Below are positions 50,105-59,489 of a DNA stretch of 64,000 nucleotides, piece after piece. The stretch comes from Octadecabacter temperatus. GTDB taxonomy: Bacteria; Pseudomonadota; Alphaproteobacteria; Rhodobacterales; Rhodobacteraceae. The notes beneath the pieces were generated by a model, which was not told the DNA's origin, did no database searches, and was given only the letters and a program-made list of their open reading frames with translations. The stretch covers positions 2,480,001 through 2,544,000 of the forward strand of contig NZ_CP012160.1 of assembly GCF_001187845.1 (NCBI RefSeq), given 5' to 3'. Numbering within the stretch: the first letter of the stretch is position 1; every line of letters starts with the position of its first letter. The translations under genes were made by a program, and so were the position numbers.

Positions 50105-52632
50105 TGTCAGCGCAATTTAAACTCGCATGGACCTTCGCAAAACGCGAACTACGCGGTGGCTTGCACGGCTTTCGCATCTTCCTCGCCTGTCTCGCGCTTG
50201 GCGTGGCTGCCATCGCCGCTGTCGGAACCGTTCGCGCCTCTATCCAATCGGGCCTTGAAACCGAAGGTGCCGCCCTCCTAGGCGGCGATGCCGTCGTACG
50301 CTTCACCTACCGCTTTGCCAATGACGACGAACGCACATGGATGTCCTCCATCGCCAGCCGAGTGTCAGAAACCACCGATTTCCGTTCAATGGTCGTGGTT
50401 AACCGCGCCGAGGTCGAACGCGGCCTCACCCAAGTCCAAGCCGTTGATGACCTCTACCCACTTATCGGCGAAACCACCCTCGACCCGCCCATGCCCCTCG
50501 CCCAAGCCTTCGCTGGCACTGACACTTTCCCCGGCGGCGTTCTTGAGCGCGTCCTTGCTGACCGCCTCGGGCTTAGCGCTGGCGATACCTTCAACTTGGG
50601 CGACCAAACCTTCGTCCTTTCGGCAATCCTTGTGACCTACCCCGACAATTCAGGCGGCGGCTTTGGCCTAGGCCCGCGTACATTGGTTCTGCTCAAAGAC
50701 CTCGAAAACTCCGGCCTTCTGGCGACGGGCACCTTGATGGAAAGCAACTATCGCCTCGATTTACCCAACGACGTTGACCTCGAAGCCCTTGAAACCGAAG
50801 CAGAAACCAAATTCGAAAACTCGGGCCTTCGTTGGCGCGATGCCCGCGCAGGCGCGCCAGGTGTTGCGCGTTTCGTGGATCGTATCGGTGCGTTCCTTAT
50901 CCTTATCGGGCTGTCAGGTCTCGCTGTCGGTGGCGTTGGTGTGTCCTCAGCCGTGCGTTCCTACCTCAGCGGCAAAGCCCCCGTCATCGCGATCCTGAAA
51001 ACCCTCGGCGCGTCACGGCGCACGATCTTTCTGACGTATTTCCTTCAAATCGGCATTCTTACCCTCGTCGGCGTCGCCCTTGGCCTCATCCTTGGCGCTG
51101 CAATCCCGCTCGCCTTCGCGCCCATTTTTGAGGCCCGTCTGCCAATCCCATCCGACTTCACCCTACACGCCGCCCCCCTGTTTGAGGCCGCAATCTACGG
51201 CGCCCTTGCCGCCCTCATCTTCACGCTTTGGCCCCTCGCCCGCACCGAGGATATCAAGCCAGCGACCCTGTTCCGCGACGCATTTGGCGCAGGAAAAACC
51301 CTGCCAGCGCCCAAATACCTCATCGCGACACTGCTCCTGCTCGCCATACTTATCGGCGCTGCGATCCTGTTCACAGGCACCGCATTCCTCACGCTTTGGA
51401 CTACAGGCGGCATCCTTTTCGCGCTCGCCCTGTTGGTCACAGCCGCTGTCATCGCACGCTGGACAGCTAGCCGGTTCCGCCGCCTCAGCCGTGGCCGCCC
51501 CGCCCTTCGCGCGGCCCTCAGCTCAATCGGCGCACGGGGCGGTGAAACCACCTCCGTGGTCCTCTCCCTTGGTCTCGGCCTCTCGGTCCTTGCGGCCGTC
51601 GGGCAGATTGACGGCAACCTGCGCGGTTCCATCGCGAATGAACTGCCCGACATCGCCCCAAGCTACTTTTTCGTCGACATCCAGCCAGACCAAATCGACG
51701 GCTTTCGCGCCCGCCTCGACAACGACGCGCAGGTATCAGAATACGAAGCTGCCCCAATGCTGCGCGGCATCATCACCCAGATCAACGGCATTCCCGCCCG
51801 CGACGTCACCGACCACTGGGTTCTGCGCGGCGACCGTGGCATTACCTATTCCGCGCAACCGGGCGACGGGACAATCATAACCGAAGGCGAATGGTGGCCC
51901 GAAGACTATTCAGGCCCGCCCCTCATCAGTTTTTCCGCTGAAGAAGGCCTCGAAATGGGCCTCAACATCGGGGACACTATCACCACCAACATCCTCGGGC
52001 GCGATATCGAGGCGACCATCGCCAGCTTCCGGGAGGTATCATTCGAGGACGCGGGCATGGGCTTCATCATGTCGATGAACCCTGCCGCGCTGCAGGGCGC
52101 ACCCCACTCGTGGATCAGCACCGTCTATTCAGACCCAAGCGCCGAAGCCGCGATCCTGCGCGACCTCGCCACCAGCTACCCCAACATCACCGCGATCCGC
52201 GTCCGCGACGCCATCGATCAAGTCGTGCAACTGCTTGGCGGGATATCTGCCGCCACCCGCTACGGTGCGCTTGCGACGCTCCTCACAGGGTTCCTTGTTC
52301 TGATTGGGGCCGCCGCCGCGGGCATTCGTGCGCGCACATATGAGGCGGCGGTGCTCAAAACACTCGGGGCTTCACGCTCCACAATCCTACTCAGCTTCGC
52401 ACTACGGTCCGCCCTCCTTGGGTTGGCAGCAGGGCTCGTCGCGCTCGCAGCGGGTATCGCCGGCGGCTGGGCCGTTAGCACCTTCATCATGGAGACTGAC
52501 TTCACCCCAATTTGGTCCTCAGCGGGTATCATTATCCTTGGCGGAATGGGGGCAACACTGCTTGCTGGCCTCGCTTTTGCATGGCAACCTTTGGCCGCAA
52601 AACCTGCCCAAGTCCTTCGCGCGAGAGAGTAA
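50101..52632 (+). CDS. ybbP: FtsX-like ABC permease, YbbP type
   Basis: The 843-residue inner-membrane protein has an N-terminal membrane span (~25-48), a large periplasmic domain and two FtsX-type core blocks. The blocks are GLSGLAVGGVGVSSAVRSYL and the C-terminal YEAAVLKTLGASRSTI, each with four spans. Coupling loops ILKTLGASRRTI and LKTLGASRSTI contact YbbA. Length and duplication fit YbbP. It overlaps ybbA by four bases and is followed three bases later by a gamma-glutamylcyclotransferase-like gene. Confidence 0.88.
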   Translation: MMSAQFKLAWTFAKRELRGGLHGFRIFLACLALGVAAIAAVGTVRASIQSGLETEGAALLGGDAVVRFTYRFANDDERTWMSSIASRVSETTDFRSMVVVNRAEVERGLTQVQAVDDLYPLIGETTLDPPMPLAQAFAGTDTFPGGVLERVLADRLGLSAGDTFNLGDQTFVLSAILVTYPDNSGGGFGLGPRTLVLLKDLENSGLLATGTLMESNYRLDLPNDVDLEALETEAETKFENSGLRWRDARAGAPGVARFVDRIGAFLILIGLSGLAVGGVGVSSAVRSYLSGKAPVIAILKTLGASRRTIFLTYFLQIGILTLVGVALGLILGAAIPLAFAPIFEARLPIPSDFTLHAAPLFEAAIYGALAALIFTLWPLARTEDIKPATLFRDAFGAGKTLPAPKYLIATLLLLAILIGAAILFTGTAFLTLWTTGGILFALALLVTAAVIARWTASRFRRLSRGRPALRAALSSIGARGGETTSVVLSLGLGLSVLAAVGQIDGNLRGSIANELPDIAPSYFFVDIQPDQIDGFRARLDNDAQVSEYEAAPMLRGIITQINGIPARDVTDHWVLRGDRGITYSAQPGDGTIITEGEWWPEDYSGPPLISFSAEEGLEMGLNIGDTITTNILGRDIEATIASFREVSFEDAGMGFIMSMNPAALQGAPHSWISTVYSDPSAEAAILRDLATSYPNITAIRVRDAIDQVVQLLGGISAATRYGALATLLTGFLVLIGAAAAGIRARTYEAAVLKTLGASRSTILLSFALRSALLGLAAGLVALAAGIAGGWAVSTFIMETDFTPIWSSAGIIILGGMGATLLAGLAFAWQPLAAKPAQVLRARE

Positions 52633-52635
52633 ACC

Positions 52636-53184
52636 ATGACCCACCCCCGCTTCTTTGGCTACGGCAGCCTCGTTAACCTCGCAACGCACACCTATCCTGA
52701 CCCAACCCCTGCGGAACTGGTCGGTTGGCGGCGGGTTTGGCGTCATTCAAACGCATTTCCCGTCGCGTTTCTGTCAGTCGAACCCTGCCCTGTCACCACG
52801 TTGCACGGCATCACGGCCCAAGTGCCAAACGCGGATTGGGCCGCGTTGGACGAACGTGAAAACGTTTACAATCGCCGCGATGTTACGGATCAGTTCACCA
52901 GCCAAACTACCGTCTATGAAGCAAACCCCGACTTCACAGCACCGCAGGGTACAAAACACCCCATCCTGCTTAGCTATCTTGATGTGGTCATCGCCGGATA
53001 CACCACCCTAATGGGTGACGCCGGTCCTGCGCATTTCTTTGAAACGACAACAGGTTGGGTGCCCGTCATCGACGACCGCGCCAATCCACGCTACCCACGC
53101 GCGCAACCGTTAACGGAGCAAACCCGCACTTGCGTTGATGACGCCCTAGCAACCCTCGCGGTTGAGGTTAGACCTTCGGTTTAA
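52636..53184 (+). CDS. Gamma-glutamylcyclotransferase-like protein
   Basis: The 182-residue protein starts with FFGYGSLVN, the substrate-loop YGSLxN motif of the GGCT fold, and has a later conserved acidic residue in ALDERENVYNRRDV. Family members cleave gamma-glutamyl amines such as glutathione-derived peptides, but many bacterial members have unknown substrates. It ends convergently, overlapping gltX by 17 bases. Confidence 0.75.
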   Translation: MTHPRFFGYGSLVNLATHTYPDPTPAELVGWRRVWRHSNAFPVAFLSVEPCPVTTLHGITAQVPNADWAALDERENVYNRRDVTDQFTSQTTVYEANPDFTAPQGTKHPILLSYLDVVIAGYTTLMGDAGPAHFFETTTGWVPVIDDRANPRYPRAQPLTEQTRTCVDDALATLAVEVRPSV

Positions 53185-54490
53185 CCTGCAAGAGCGGCAT
53201 GACGTCCGCCATTTCAGGCCCGCGTGTGCGCCCAGTCACCGCATGGCGTAGCGGCATAAACAGCCCCTTACCCTTGCGGCCAGTCGCTTCTTTCACGGCA
53301 GATGTCCAAACGCCCCAGGTATCATCGGCGTAAGGCGGCTCCCCGAGCAGCGCCAAAGCCTGTGGGATAAATTCTGCGTCTTCATCGGCAACCTGCGGGT
53401 CAGCACCATCACGGAACACAGCCCACCAATCATTCATCTCTTCCAATGACGCGATGTTTTCACGCACGACATTCCAGAACCGCTCGCCCAAATCTGCAGG
53501 CACACCCAGCGCAGTAACAGCGTCTGCTACTTCACTGTAAGGACGAGCAGCCAACCAACGTGCCGTCAACGGGCCAAGGTCATCCGCGTCAAACTTCGTC
53601 GGAGCCGAGCCGAACTTGGACAAATCGAAACCAGAGACAACTTCATCGATGCTTTCGCGCAGCTCAACCGGATCAGACGACCCCAGACGCGCCATCAAAG
53701 ACAGGATCGCCAACGGCGCGACCCCATTCTTGCGCAAATCGCGCAGTGCCAAAGTGCCAAGACGCTTGGACAATGCTTCGCCCTGCGGACCCGTCAAAAG
53801 CGAGTGGTGCGCAAAGCTCGGAACAGTGCCGCCCAGCGCTTCGATCATCTGGATTTGCGTCGCTGTATTGGTCACATGGTCGGACCCGCGCACAACATTC
53901 GTCACGCCCATTTCCGTGTCATCAACAACGGACGCCAACGTATACAAAATCTGGCCATCGTTCTTGAACAACACAGGGTCACTCACCGACGCTGCATCAA
54001 TGGAGATGTCCCCGATAATGCCATCCGTCCACTCGATCCGCTTGTGATCCAGCTTGAACCGCCAATGCGATCCACCGCGTTCAGCCCGCAACGCATCCTT
54101 CTCGTCCTCGGACAAGGCCAACGCCGCACGGTCGTACACAGGCGGTTTACCCATATTCAGCTGCTTCTTACGCTTTAGGTCCAATTCAACCGGCGTCTCG
54201 AAACATTCATACAAGCGGCCCATCTCAATCAAACGCTGCTTGGCCGCGTCGTAACGCTCCAACCGCTTGGATTGGTATTCGATCCGGTCCCAAGAAATCC
54301 CGAGCCACGTCAGGTCTTCCATGATCCCATCAATATATTCCTGCTTGGAACGTTCTGGGTCCGTGTCATCAATCCGCAAGATGAACTCGCCACCCGCCTG
54401 ACGCGCGATTGCGTAGTTAAACAGCGCAGCGCGCAGGTTACCAATGTGAATATAGCCTGTTGGGGAAGGTGCGAAACGGGTCGTTGTCAT
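53168..54490 (-). CDS. gltX: Glutamyl-tRNA synthetase
   Basis: The 440-residue class I synthetase has HIGN (HIGH motif) at 15-18 and the KMSKS-type motif as LSKRLG. Its anticodon-binding part is shorter than in the ~470-480-residue E. coli enzyme. Alphaproteobacteria often carry two GltX proteins, one charging tRNA-Glu and one tRNA-Gln as well; which of the two this is cannot be told by eye. It stands alone on the minus strand, convergent with the upstream cyclotransferase gene. Confidence 0.93.
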   Translation of the reverse strand: MTTTRFAPSPTGYIHIGNLRAALFNYAIARQAGGEFILRIDDTDPERSKQEYIDGIMEDLTWLGISWDRIEYQSKRLERYDAAKQRLIEMGRLYECFETPVELDLKRKKQLNMGKPPVYDRAALALSEDEKDALRAERGGSHWRFKLDHKRIEWTDGIIGDISIDAASVSDPVLFKNDGQILYTLASVVDDTEMGVTNVVRGSDHVTNTATQIQMIEALGGTVPSFAHHSLLTGPQGEALSKRLGTLALRDLRKNGVAPLAILSLMARLGSSDPVELRESIDEVVSGFDLSKFGSAPTKFDADDLGPLTARWLAARPYSEVADAVTALGVPADLGERFWNVVRENIASLEEMNDWWAVFRDGADPQVADEDAEFIPQALALLGEPPYADDTWGVWTSAVKEATGRKGKGLFMPLRHAVTGRTRGPEMADVMPLLQVKPKV

Positions 54491-54569
54491 GGGATCTAAT
54501 TCCGTCTGAAAGAGTTACAAAGCCTCTTTCATAGCCACGCACCAATGTCCACATTTAGCCCAACGCAGC

Positions 54570-55004
54570 CTAGGACGGGCTAACCGGATAAATCTTTCCC
54601 AAATCCCTTAAACCTGCACGGATCAGTTCTTCCAAAACAGCCATATCGATATCGGCTAGCTTGGTGACATACAGGCACGCCTTACCGACCTTGTACTTCC
54701 CCAAACGTGACAAAATCTCATCGTAGTCCTGATACCCCGGCATGATGTAAATGCTCTGCGCTGCCTTGCGCGGGCTAAACCCGCTGGCGTTGCAATCGCC
54801 TTCGCGCCCAGAGTCGTATTTGTAATGATACGAGCCATACCCAACAATCGTTGCCCCCCACATCTTCGGCTGCCATCCCGTAATCTTGCGAAACAGTGCA
54901 TCCAAAACCAACGCATCAGCGCGGCGCACCGGATGTTCAACCGCCTCAAGAAACGCGCGAACATCCGCGTCTGTCTCTTGGGTTTTGTTCTTCGCGTCCG
55001 CCAT
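54570..55004 (-). CDS. DUF1801-family protein
   Basis: The 144-residue protein has the DUF1801 (YdhG/YyaQ-like) signature. It shows VRAFLEAVEHPVRRADALVL, WGATIVGYGSYHYKYDSGRE, FSPRKAAQSIYIMPGYQD and LGKYKVGKACLYVTKLADID. Function is unknown; proteins of this fold are small cytoplasmic alpha/beta. The next gene on the strand lies 41 bases upstream. Confidence 0.85.
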   Translation of the reverse strand: MADAKNKTQETDADVRAFLEAVEHPVRRADALVLDALFRKITGWQPKMWGATIVGYGSYHYKYDSGREGDCNASGFSPRKAAQSIYIMPGYQDYDEILSRLGKYKVGKACLYVTKLADIDMAVLEELIRAGLRDLGKIYPVSPS

Positions 55005-55045
55005 GCATCGCCCTTCGTTAAGGTGAGCTTAGCACAGCAAATCCG

Positions 55046-55702
55046 TCAAATCACCTTGCGGCCCTTAAAAAGTCGGTCCGATAACTTCGGCACCGACTGC
55101 ACAGGGCTTCCAGAGGCGGCCTGCGATTGGGGGCTCGCGAACGAATGCCCAACGGCAGTCGCCGTCGGCATAGGGTTAGCGTGGCGGCGATCAGCAGGCG
55201 GTGCAACTGGTCTGACAAGTCGTGAAGCCGGACTAGTTAACATTGCTTCGTTCAGGTCTTCCTTCCGCTGCGCGTGGCGGGCATAGGTTTCAATGTCGCT
55301 CGCCATGTCTTTGACTGGCCCACTCATGTACGCGGGATTTATCTGTACGCGACCTCCAAGGATGTTCTTTCCGGTCTTGATGATCAAAGACCGTGAGATC
55401 GGGATGAACCACATATAAGTCGTGTGAACTTTTGCTCCGCGATACTCATCCCAGCTGCGCTTTGGTTTGCCCATCACCGAGAACCCGTCTGCGTCTGCTT
55501 CAAAACTCGGCGCTGGGTTAAGGTGATTTTTGACAAGCGGGTAGACCATCGCCAACCCGAAGACCGCGAACATCAAAGGCACAGCAATCGAACCGTCCGA
55601 CGACCAGGTTTTAAACTGAAGCGCTATAAACAGTGCAAACCCACCAATTCCGGCAGATTTCTTAAGGGAGCGATCACTGGGGTAAAGTGCAATTGGTGTC
55701 AT
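55046..55702 (-). CDS. Membrane protein with PH-like domain, unknown function
   Basis: The 218-residue protein has two membrane segments near the N-terminus (~17-31 and ~39-58). A cytoplasmic region follows with FEADADGFSVMGKPKRSWDE and a WFIPISRSLIIKTGKNIL core resembling bacterial PH domains. A low-complexity C-terminal tail is rich in Pro, Ala, Ser and Arg. No family is firmly recognised. It is leftward, 90 bases from nadE's stop. Confidence 0.6.
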   Translation of the reverse strand: MTPIALYPSDRSLKKSAGIGGFALFIALQFKTWSSDGSIAVPLMFAVFGLAMVYPLVKNHLNPAPSFEADADGFSVMGKPKRSWDEYRGAKVHTTYMWFIPISRSLIIKTGKNILGGRVQINPAYMSGPVKDMASDIETYARHAQRKEDLNEAMLTSPASRLVRPVAPPADRRHANPMPTATAVGHSFASPQSQAASGSPVQSVPKLSDRLFKGRKVI

Positions 55703-55792
55703 GGTTCCGCCTTTTGGTTACCCAAAAACCGTACCTGCAGCTTATGACCAAACTTTATCCAAATTGTGGAAAAGCTCGTTCAAAGTATTAAT

Positions 55793-57451
55793 TCAGCCGT
55801 TATCGCGCCAGCGGTTCACAATCGGATAGCGCCGATCCAGCCAGAAAGCTTTCATCGAAAGGCGCGGCCCCGGTGCAGACTGAAAGCGTTTGTATTCACT
55901 GATATAAAGCAGGTGTTCGATCTTTTTGACGACATCGCGGTCATATCCTGCGGCAACACAGTCCGCGACACTGGCCTCATCATCCACCAGCATCGTCAGG
56001 ATGCCATCAAGCACATCATATTCCGGCAAGCTGTCGCTGTCTTTCTGATCGTCCCGCAATTCAGCACTTGGAGGCTTGTCGATGATCGCCACAGGGATCA
56101 TTTCTCCAGCCGGCGCTTTCATCCAAGGGCGGTGGTTCGCATTACGCCAGCGGCAAATATCAAATACCCGCGTTTTATAGAGGTCTTTGATGGGGTTATA
56201 TCCACCAGACATATCACCATAGATCGTCGCATAGCCCACGGCGACCTCGGATTTGTTGCCTGTTGTCAGAAGCATTTCACCAAACTTGTTGGATTGCGCC
56301 ATCAACAACAAGCCTCTGATCCGGCTCTGGATGTTTTCTTCCGTCAGCCCCTCGTCAAGACCTTCAAACAGTGGGGCCAGCGTTTCCGTCACAGCCGTGC
56401 GGGTCGCGCCAATCGGCACGATGTCATATTTAACGCCCAGCGCCGCTGCCGCCGCCTTGGCATCCGTCAAAGACCCTTCTGATGTGTATTCAGACGGCAG
56501 CATCACGCAGCGCACATTTTCCGGCCCCAGCGCATCCGCAGCAATCGCTGCAACAATAGCCGAATCCACGCCACCAGACAGGCCAAGCAGAACTTTCTTG
56601 AACCCAGTCTTCGCCATGTAGTCGCGCAAACCCGCAACCATTGCGGCGTAATCGGTCTCCATGCTGTCAGGCTCAAGCGCCTTATCGCCGTCTTCAGCGA
56701 CCCAACCTTCGTTCGTCCGAACGAAATCTACATGCGCAATGGCTTCATCGAACCACGGCAATTGAACGGCCAAGGCCCCATGTCGGTTCAACACGAACGA
56801 GCCGCCGTCAAACACCTGATCATCCTGCCCACCAACCATATTCAAATACACAAGCGGCACATCACATTCCGTGACCCGCGCAACCATCTGGTTCATGCGC
56901 ACGTCATGTTTGTTGCGAAAGTACGGGCTGCCATTGGGCACCATCAACACTTCAGCACCGCTTTCAACCATGGCTTCACACACGTCAGGATACCAAGAAT
57001 CCTCACAGATTGGCGTGCCAACCCGCAACGGTCCCGCATCCCATGGGCCTTGCATGTCGGCGCGGCTAAACAGGCGAACTTCATCGAAGACATTGAAATT
57101 AGGCAGGAAATACTTGCGCGTAGTAGATACCACTTTGCCGCCCTTCAGGATGAAATACGCATTGCGCAGCTTGTCACCCTCGCGCATTGGCCCACCAATC
57201 CCTAGCATCGGCCCATCCGCGCAATCCGCCATCAACTGATCAAGCGCCGCCATAGCGTCCCGCTCGAACGCGGCCTTTAGGATCAAATCCTGCGTCTGAT
57301 AGCCTACAAGAAACATCTCTGGCAGCATCACCAAATCAGCCCCCGCATCACGCCCCTTCGCCCAAGCATCACGTGCTTTGGCTGCATTGCCCGCAATATC
57401 CCCAACAGAAGGGTTCAATTGCGCCAGTGTTACGCGAAAACGGTCAGTCAT
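55793..57451 (-). CDS. nadE: Glutamine-dependent NAD+ synthetase
   Basis: The 552-residue two-domain enzyme makes NAD+ from nicotinate adenine dinucleotide, ATP and glutamine. The N-terminal nitrilase-type glutaminase has catalytic Glu45, Lys113 and Cys149 (TPICEDSW). The C-terminal synthetase has the PP-loop SGGVDS (292-297), GLLLMAQSNKFGEMLLTTGN and DLYKTRVF. Start ATG 57451 was chosen because AAAGG precedes it by seven bases; the longer frame adds MGVRPMKGHT. Together with nadD at 40 kb it supplies NAD biosynthesis. Confidence 0.95.
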   Translation of the reverse strand: MTDRFRVTLAQLNPSVGDIAGNAAKARDAWAKGRDAGADLVMLPEMFLVGYQTQDLILKAAFERDAMAALDQLMADCADGPMLGIGGPMREGDKLRNAYFILKGGKVVSTTRKYFLPNFNVFDEVRLFSRADMQGPWDAGPLRVGTPICEDSWYPDVCEAMVESGAEVLMVPNGSPYFRNKHDVRMNQMVARVTECDVPLVYLNMVGGQDDQVFDGGSFVLNRHGALAVQLPWFDEAIAHVDFVRTNEGWVAEDGDKALEPDSMETDYAAMVAGLRDYMAKTGFKKVLLGLSGGVDSAIVAAIAADALGPENVRCVMLPSEYTSEGSLTDAKAAAAALGVKYDIVPIGATRTAVTETLAPLFEGLDEGLTEENIQSRIRGLLLMAQSNKFGEMLLTTGNKSEVAVGYATIYGDMSGGYNPIKDLYKTRVFDICRWRNANHRPWMKAPAGEMIPVAIIDKPPSAELRDDQKDSDSLPEYDVLDGILTMLVDDEASVADCVAAGYDRDVVKKIEHLLYISEYKRFQSAPGPRLSMKAFWLDRRYPIVNRWRDNG

Positions 57452-57589
57452 TGTGTGGCCTTTCATCGGTCTTACCCCCATCTAATCCGACAGAGCGGCA
57501 AGGGAAAGCCGAAGCCGCAGAACCCCGTTGAATTGGTCTGCTCCTACGCTTAACGTAGCGCAAATATTTCAGCGAAAGACCGACCCACC

Positions 57590-59029
57590 ATGATGCGCTT
57601 CACGCCCCACCTGCTCGCCGCGCTTATGCTGGCAACACCCGCCGCAGCGCAGTCTGTGCAAACCAAACAATACGACGATGGTGGCATCTACGAAGGTCAG
57701 TTCCTCAACGGGCTGCAACACGGCCAAGGCGCTTACACCCTCCCCAACGGTTATCGCTATGAAGGCGAATGGTTTGAAGGCGAAATTCGCGGTGATGGTA
57801 CTGCGCAATTCCCCAACGGATCGATCTACGAAGGCCAGTTTGCAGCCGGCAAACCCGAAGGCTTCGGCGTGATCAACTTTGCCGACGGCGGCACCTATGA
57901 AGGCGACTGGCTAGACGGAAAAATCACAGGCCGTGGCATTGCGCGTTACGCCAATGACGTCGTCTATGAAGGCGACTTTCGAAATGCCATGCATCACGGC
58001 CAAGGCACCATGACCTCTCCGGGCGGGTATATCTATGCAGGCCCGTGGGTGAATGGCGTTAAAGAAGGCGAGGGATCTATCACCTATCCTGATGGCGCGG
58101 TCTATGTTGGCTCCCTCGCGGATGGCGAACGCCAAGGCGTCGGCAAACTGACAATGCCTGACGGCCTTATTTATGAAGGCACATGGGCCAACGGCCAGAT
58201 CGAAGGCACAGGCCGCCTGACCCAACCCAATGGCGATATCTATGAAGGCGACCTCGTGGCTGGCAAACGCAATGGCACCGGCACTGTCACCTACGCCAAT
58301 GGTGACGTCTACGCTGGCGGCTTCGCCAATGATCTGCGCGACGGGGACGGCACGTTCACGGGCGCTGATGGCTACCGCTATGCAGGCGAATGGTCCGAAG
58401 GCCAGATTGAAGGTACTGGCAGCGTTACATACCCCGACGGCTCGACCTACGCGGGCACATTCATGGACGACCTCGCCCACGGCACAGGCAAAATCACTTA
58501 TCCCGATGGTTCCACTTATGAAGGCGGCTGGGACGGCGGCGTGATAAACGGCACGGGCATCGCGACCTACGCCAATGGGCTGGTCTACCAGGGCGAATTC
58601 CTGAACGCCAAAAACCACGGCCAAGGCACCATGACATACGCTGACGGTTATACCTATGTCGGCGCTTGGGCAGACGGCCAGCGCAGCGGCTTTGGCACCG
58701 CCACCTACGCCGACGGCACAATCTATGAAGGCGAATTTACAGGTGGCCAACGCAATGGCTCCGGCAAAATCACCATGGCAGATGGCTTCACCTATGAGGG
58801 CCAGTGGGACACCGGCGAAATCTCTGGCCTTGGCGTCGCAACCTACACCAATGGCGACATCTATACTGGTGAATTCCGTTCAGGCCGCCGCCAAGGGACC
58901 GGCACCATGACTTACGCCGCCTCTGGCCAAGATGCGGACGGCGAATGGCAAGACGGCGCACTGGTCACACAAGGCGCAAGCAGCCCCGCAACTGAAGGTG
59001 TTGTGGTTGAGGAACCCGCGACCGAGTGA
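57590..59029 (+). CDS. MORN-repeat protein with 18 repeats
   Basis: The 479-residue exported protein has a signal peptide (MMRFTPHLLAALMLATPAAA) and then 18 MORN repeats of exactly 23 residues (residues 34-447), each of the form YxGxWxxGxxxGxGxxTYxxG. A short acidic tail (PATEGVVVEEPATE) ends it. The repeats 1-9 and 10-18 align as two blocks, showing a large internal duplication. MORN repeats in bacteria may bind membranes, lipids or metals, but no enzyme domain is attached here. It is likely periplasmic or on the surface. A bidirectional long reading frame in this region is a by-product of the repeats. Confidence 0.88.
   Translation: MMRFTPHLLAALMLATPAAAQSVQTKQYDDGGIYEGQFLNGLQHGQGAYTLPNGYRYEGEWFEGEIRGDGTAQFPNGSIYEGQFAAGKPEGFGVINFADGGTYEGDWLDGKITGRGIARYANDVVYEGDFRNAMHHGQGTMTSPGGYIYAGPWVNGVKEGEGSITYPDGAVYVGSLADGERQGVGKLTMPDGLIYEGTWANGQIEGTGRLTQPNGDIYEGDLVAGKRNGTGTVTYANGDVYAGGFANDLRDGDGTFTGADGYRYAGEWSEGQIEGTGSVTYPDGSTYAGTFMDDLAHGTGKITYPDGSTYEGGWDGGVINGTGIATYANGLVYQGEFLNAKNHGQGTMTYADGYTYVGAWADGQRSGFGTATYADGTIYEGEFTGGQRNGSGKITMADGFTYEGQWDTGEISGLGVATYTNGDIYTGEFRSGRRQGTGTMTYAASGQDADGEWQDGALVTQGASSPATEGVVVEEPATE
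57689..58930 (+). repeat. Eighteen 69-bp MORN coding repeats
   Basis: Every unit is 69 bp without any length change. Units 1-9 (57689-58309) and 10-18 (58310-58930) match in order. Units 1 and 10 end in GYR, units 5 and 14 share HGQGTMT or NHGQGTMT, units 7 and 16 share GKLTM/GKITM, and units 4 and 13 share GIA-YAN. A nine-unit duplication is thus visible despite divergence. Confidence 0.85.
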
Positions 59030-59489
59030 TGTTCGGCTTGCGTGCTTAAGACCACGCATGCCCCTAGCTCCAAACGTTCGGCTACCCGATCACTTAGTGT
59101 AGGCTAGTCCAGAATGGGCTTGGTCTGGTTCAAAAAAAGGCAGATCGTTGTGGTTTTTGCGGCCAATTTTTTCAACAACCGATGATCCGTCGTTTCGCAC
59201 GCGAATAATACACAACCCATGACGTGCAATCGCATTGTTTCCAAATTCTCAACAATTCAAATCATTCGGCTGAATTGAGCGCCCCACTCGGCTGAGCAGC
59301 GCGATTCTGCGTTGTGAGAGCGGCTTTTCCCCTAAACGACAGGATTTTCACACCTACATCTACATTAATTGATTGTGAATCTCATGGTGGCGCCCGCTTT
59401 CAAATTGATGCGCCACACCGATAAACAACCAAGTTCGCTCGTCTGAAAGCCTTGAGGAATTCGAGGTTAATTAATGTGAAGGGAAGCAA
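59030..59489. other. Intergenic region before the Hint gene
   Basis: No gene, RNA or strong hairpin is recognised. It should hold the promoter of the Hint protein gene; ACATTAATTGATTGTG and TTAATTAATG are AT-rich sections compatible with one. It is more AT-rich than the flanking genes. Confidence 0.5.

Noticed and set aside
57911..58750. 279-residue open frame antisense to the MORN gene
   Set aside because: It arises from the 69-bp repeats, which keep the opposite frame free of stops unit after unit; the protein is merely a repeat of the antisense codons and has no ribosome site.
57689..58930. Regular repeats as a possible CRISPR array
   Set aside because: Units are 69 bp with no constant repeat/variable spacer pattern, are fully coding and have no cas genes nearby.
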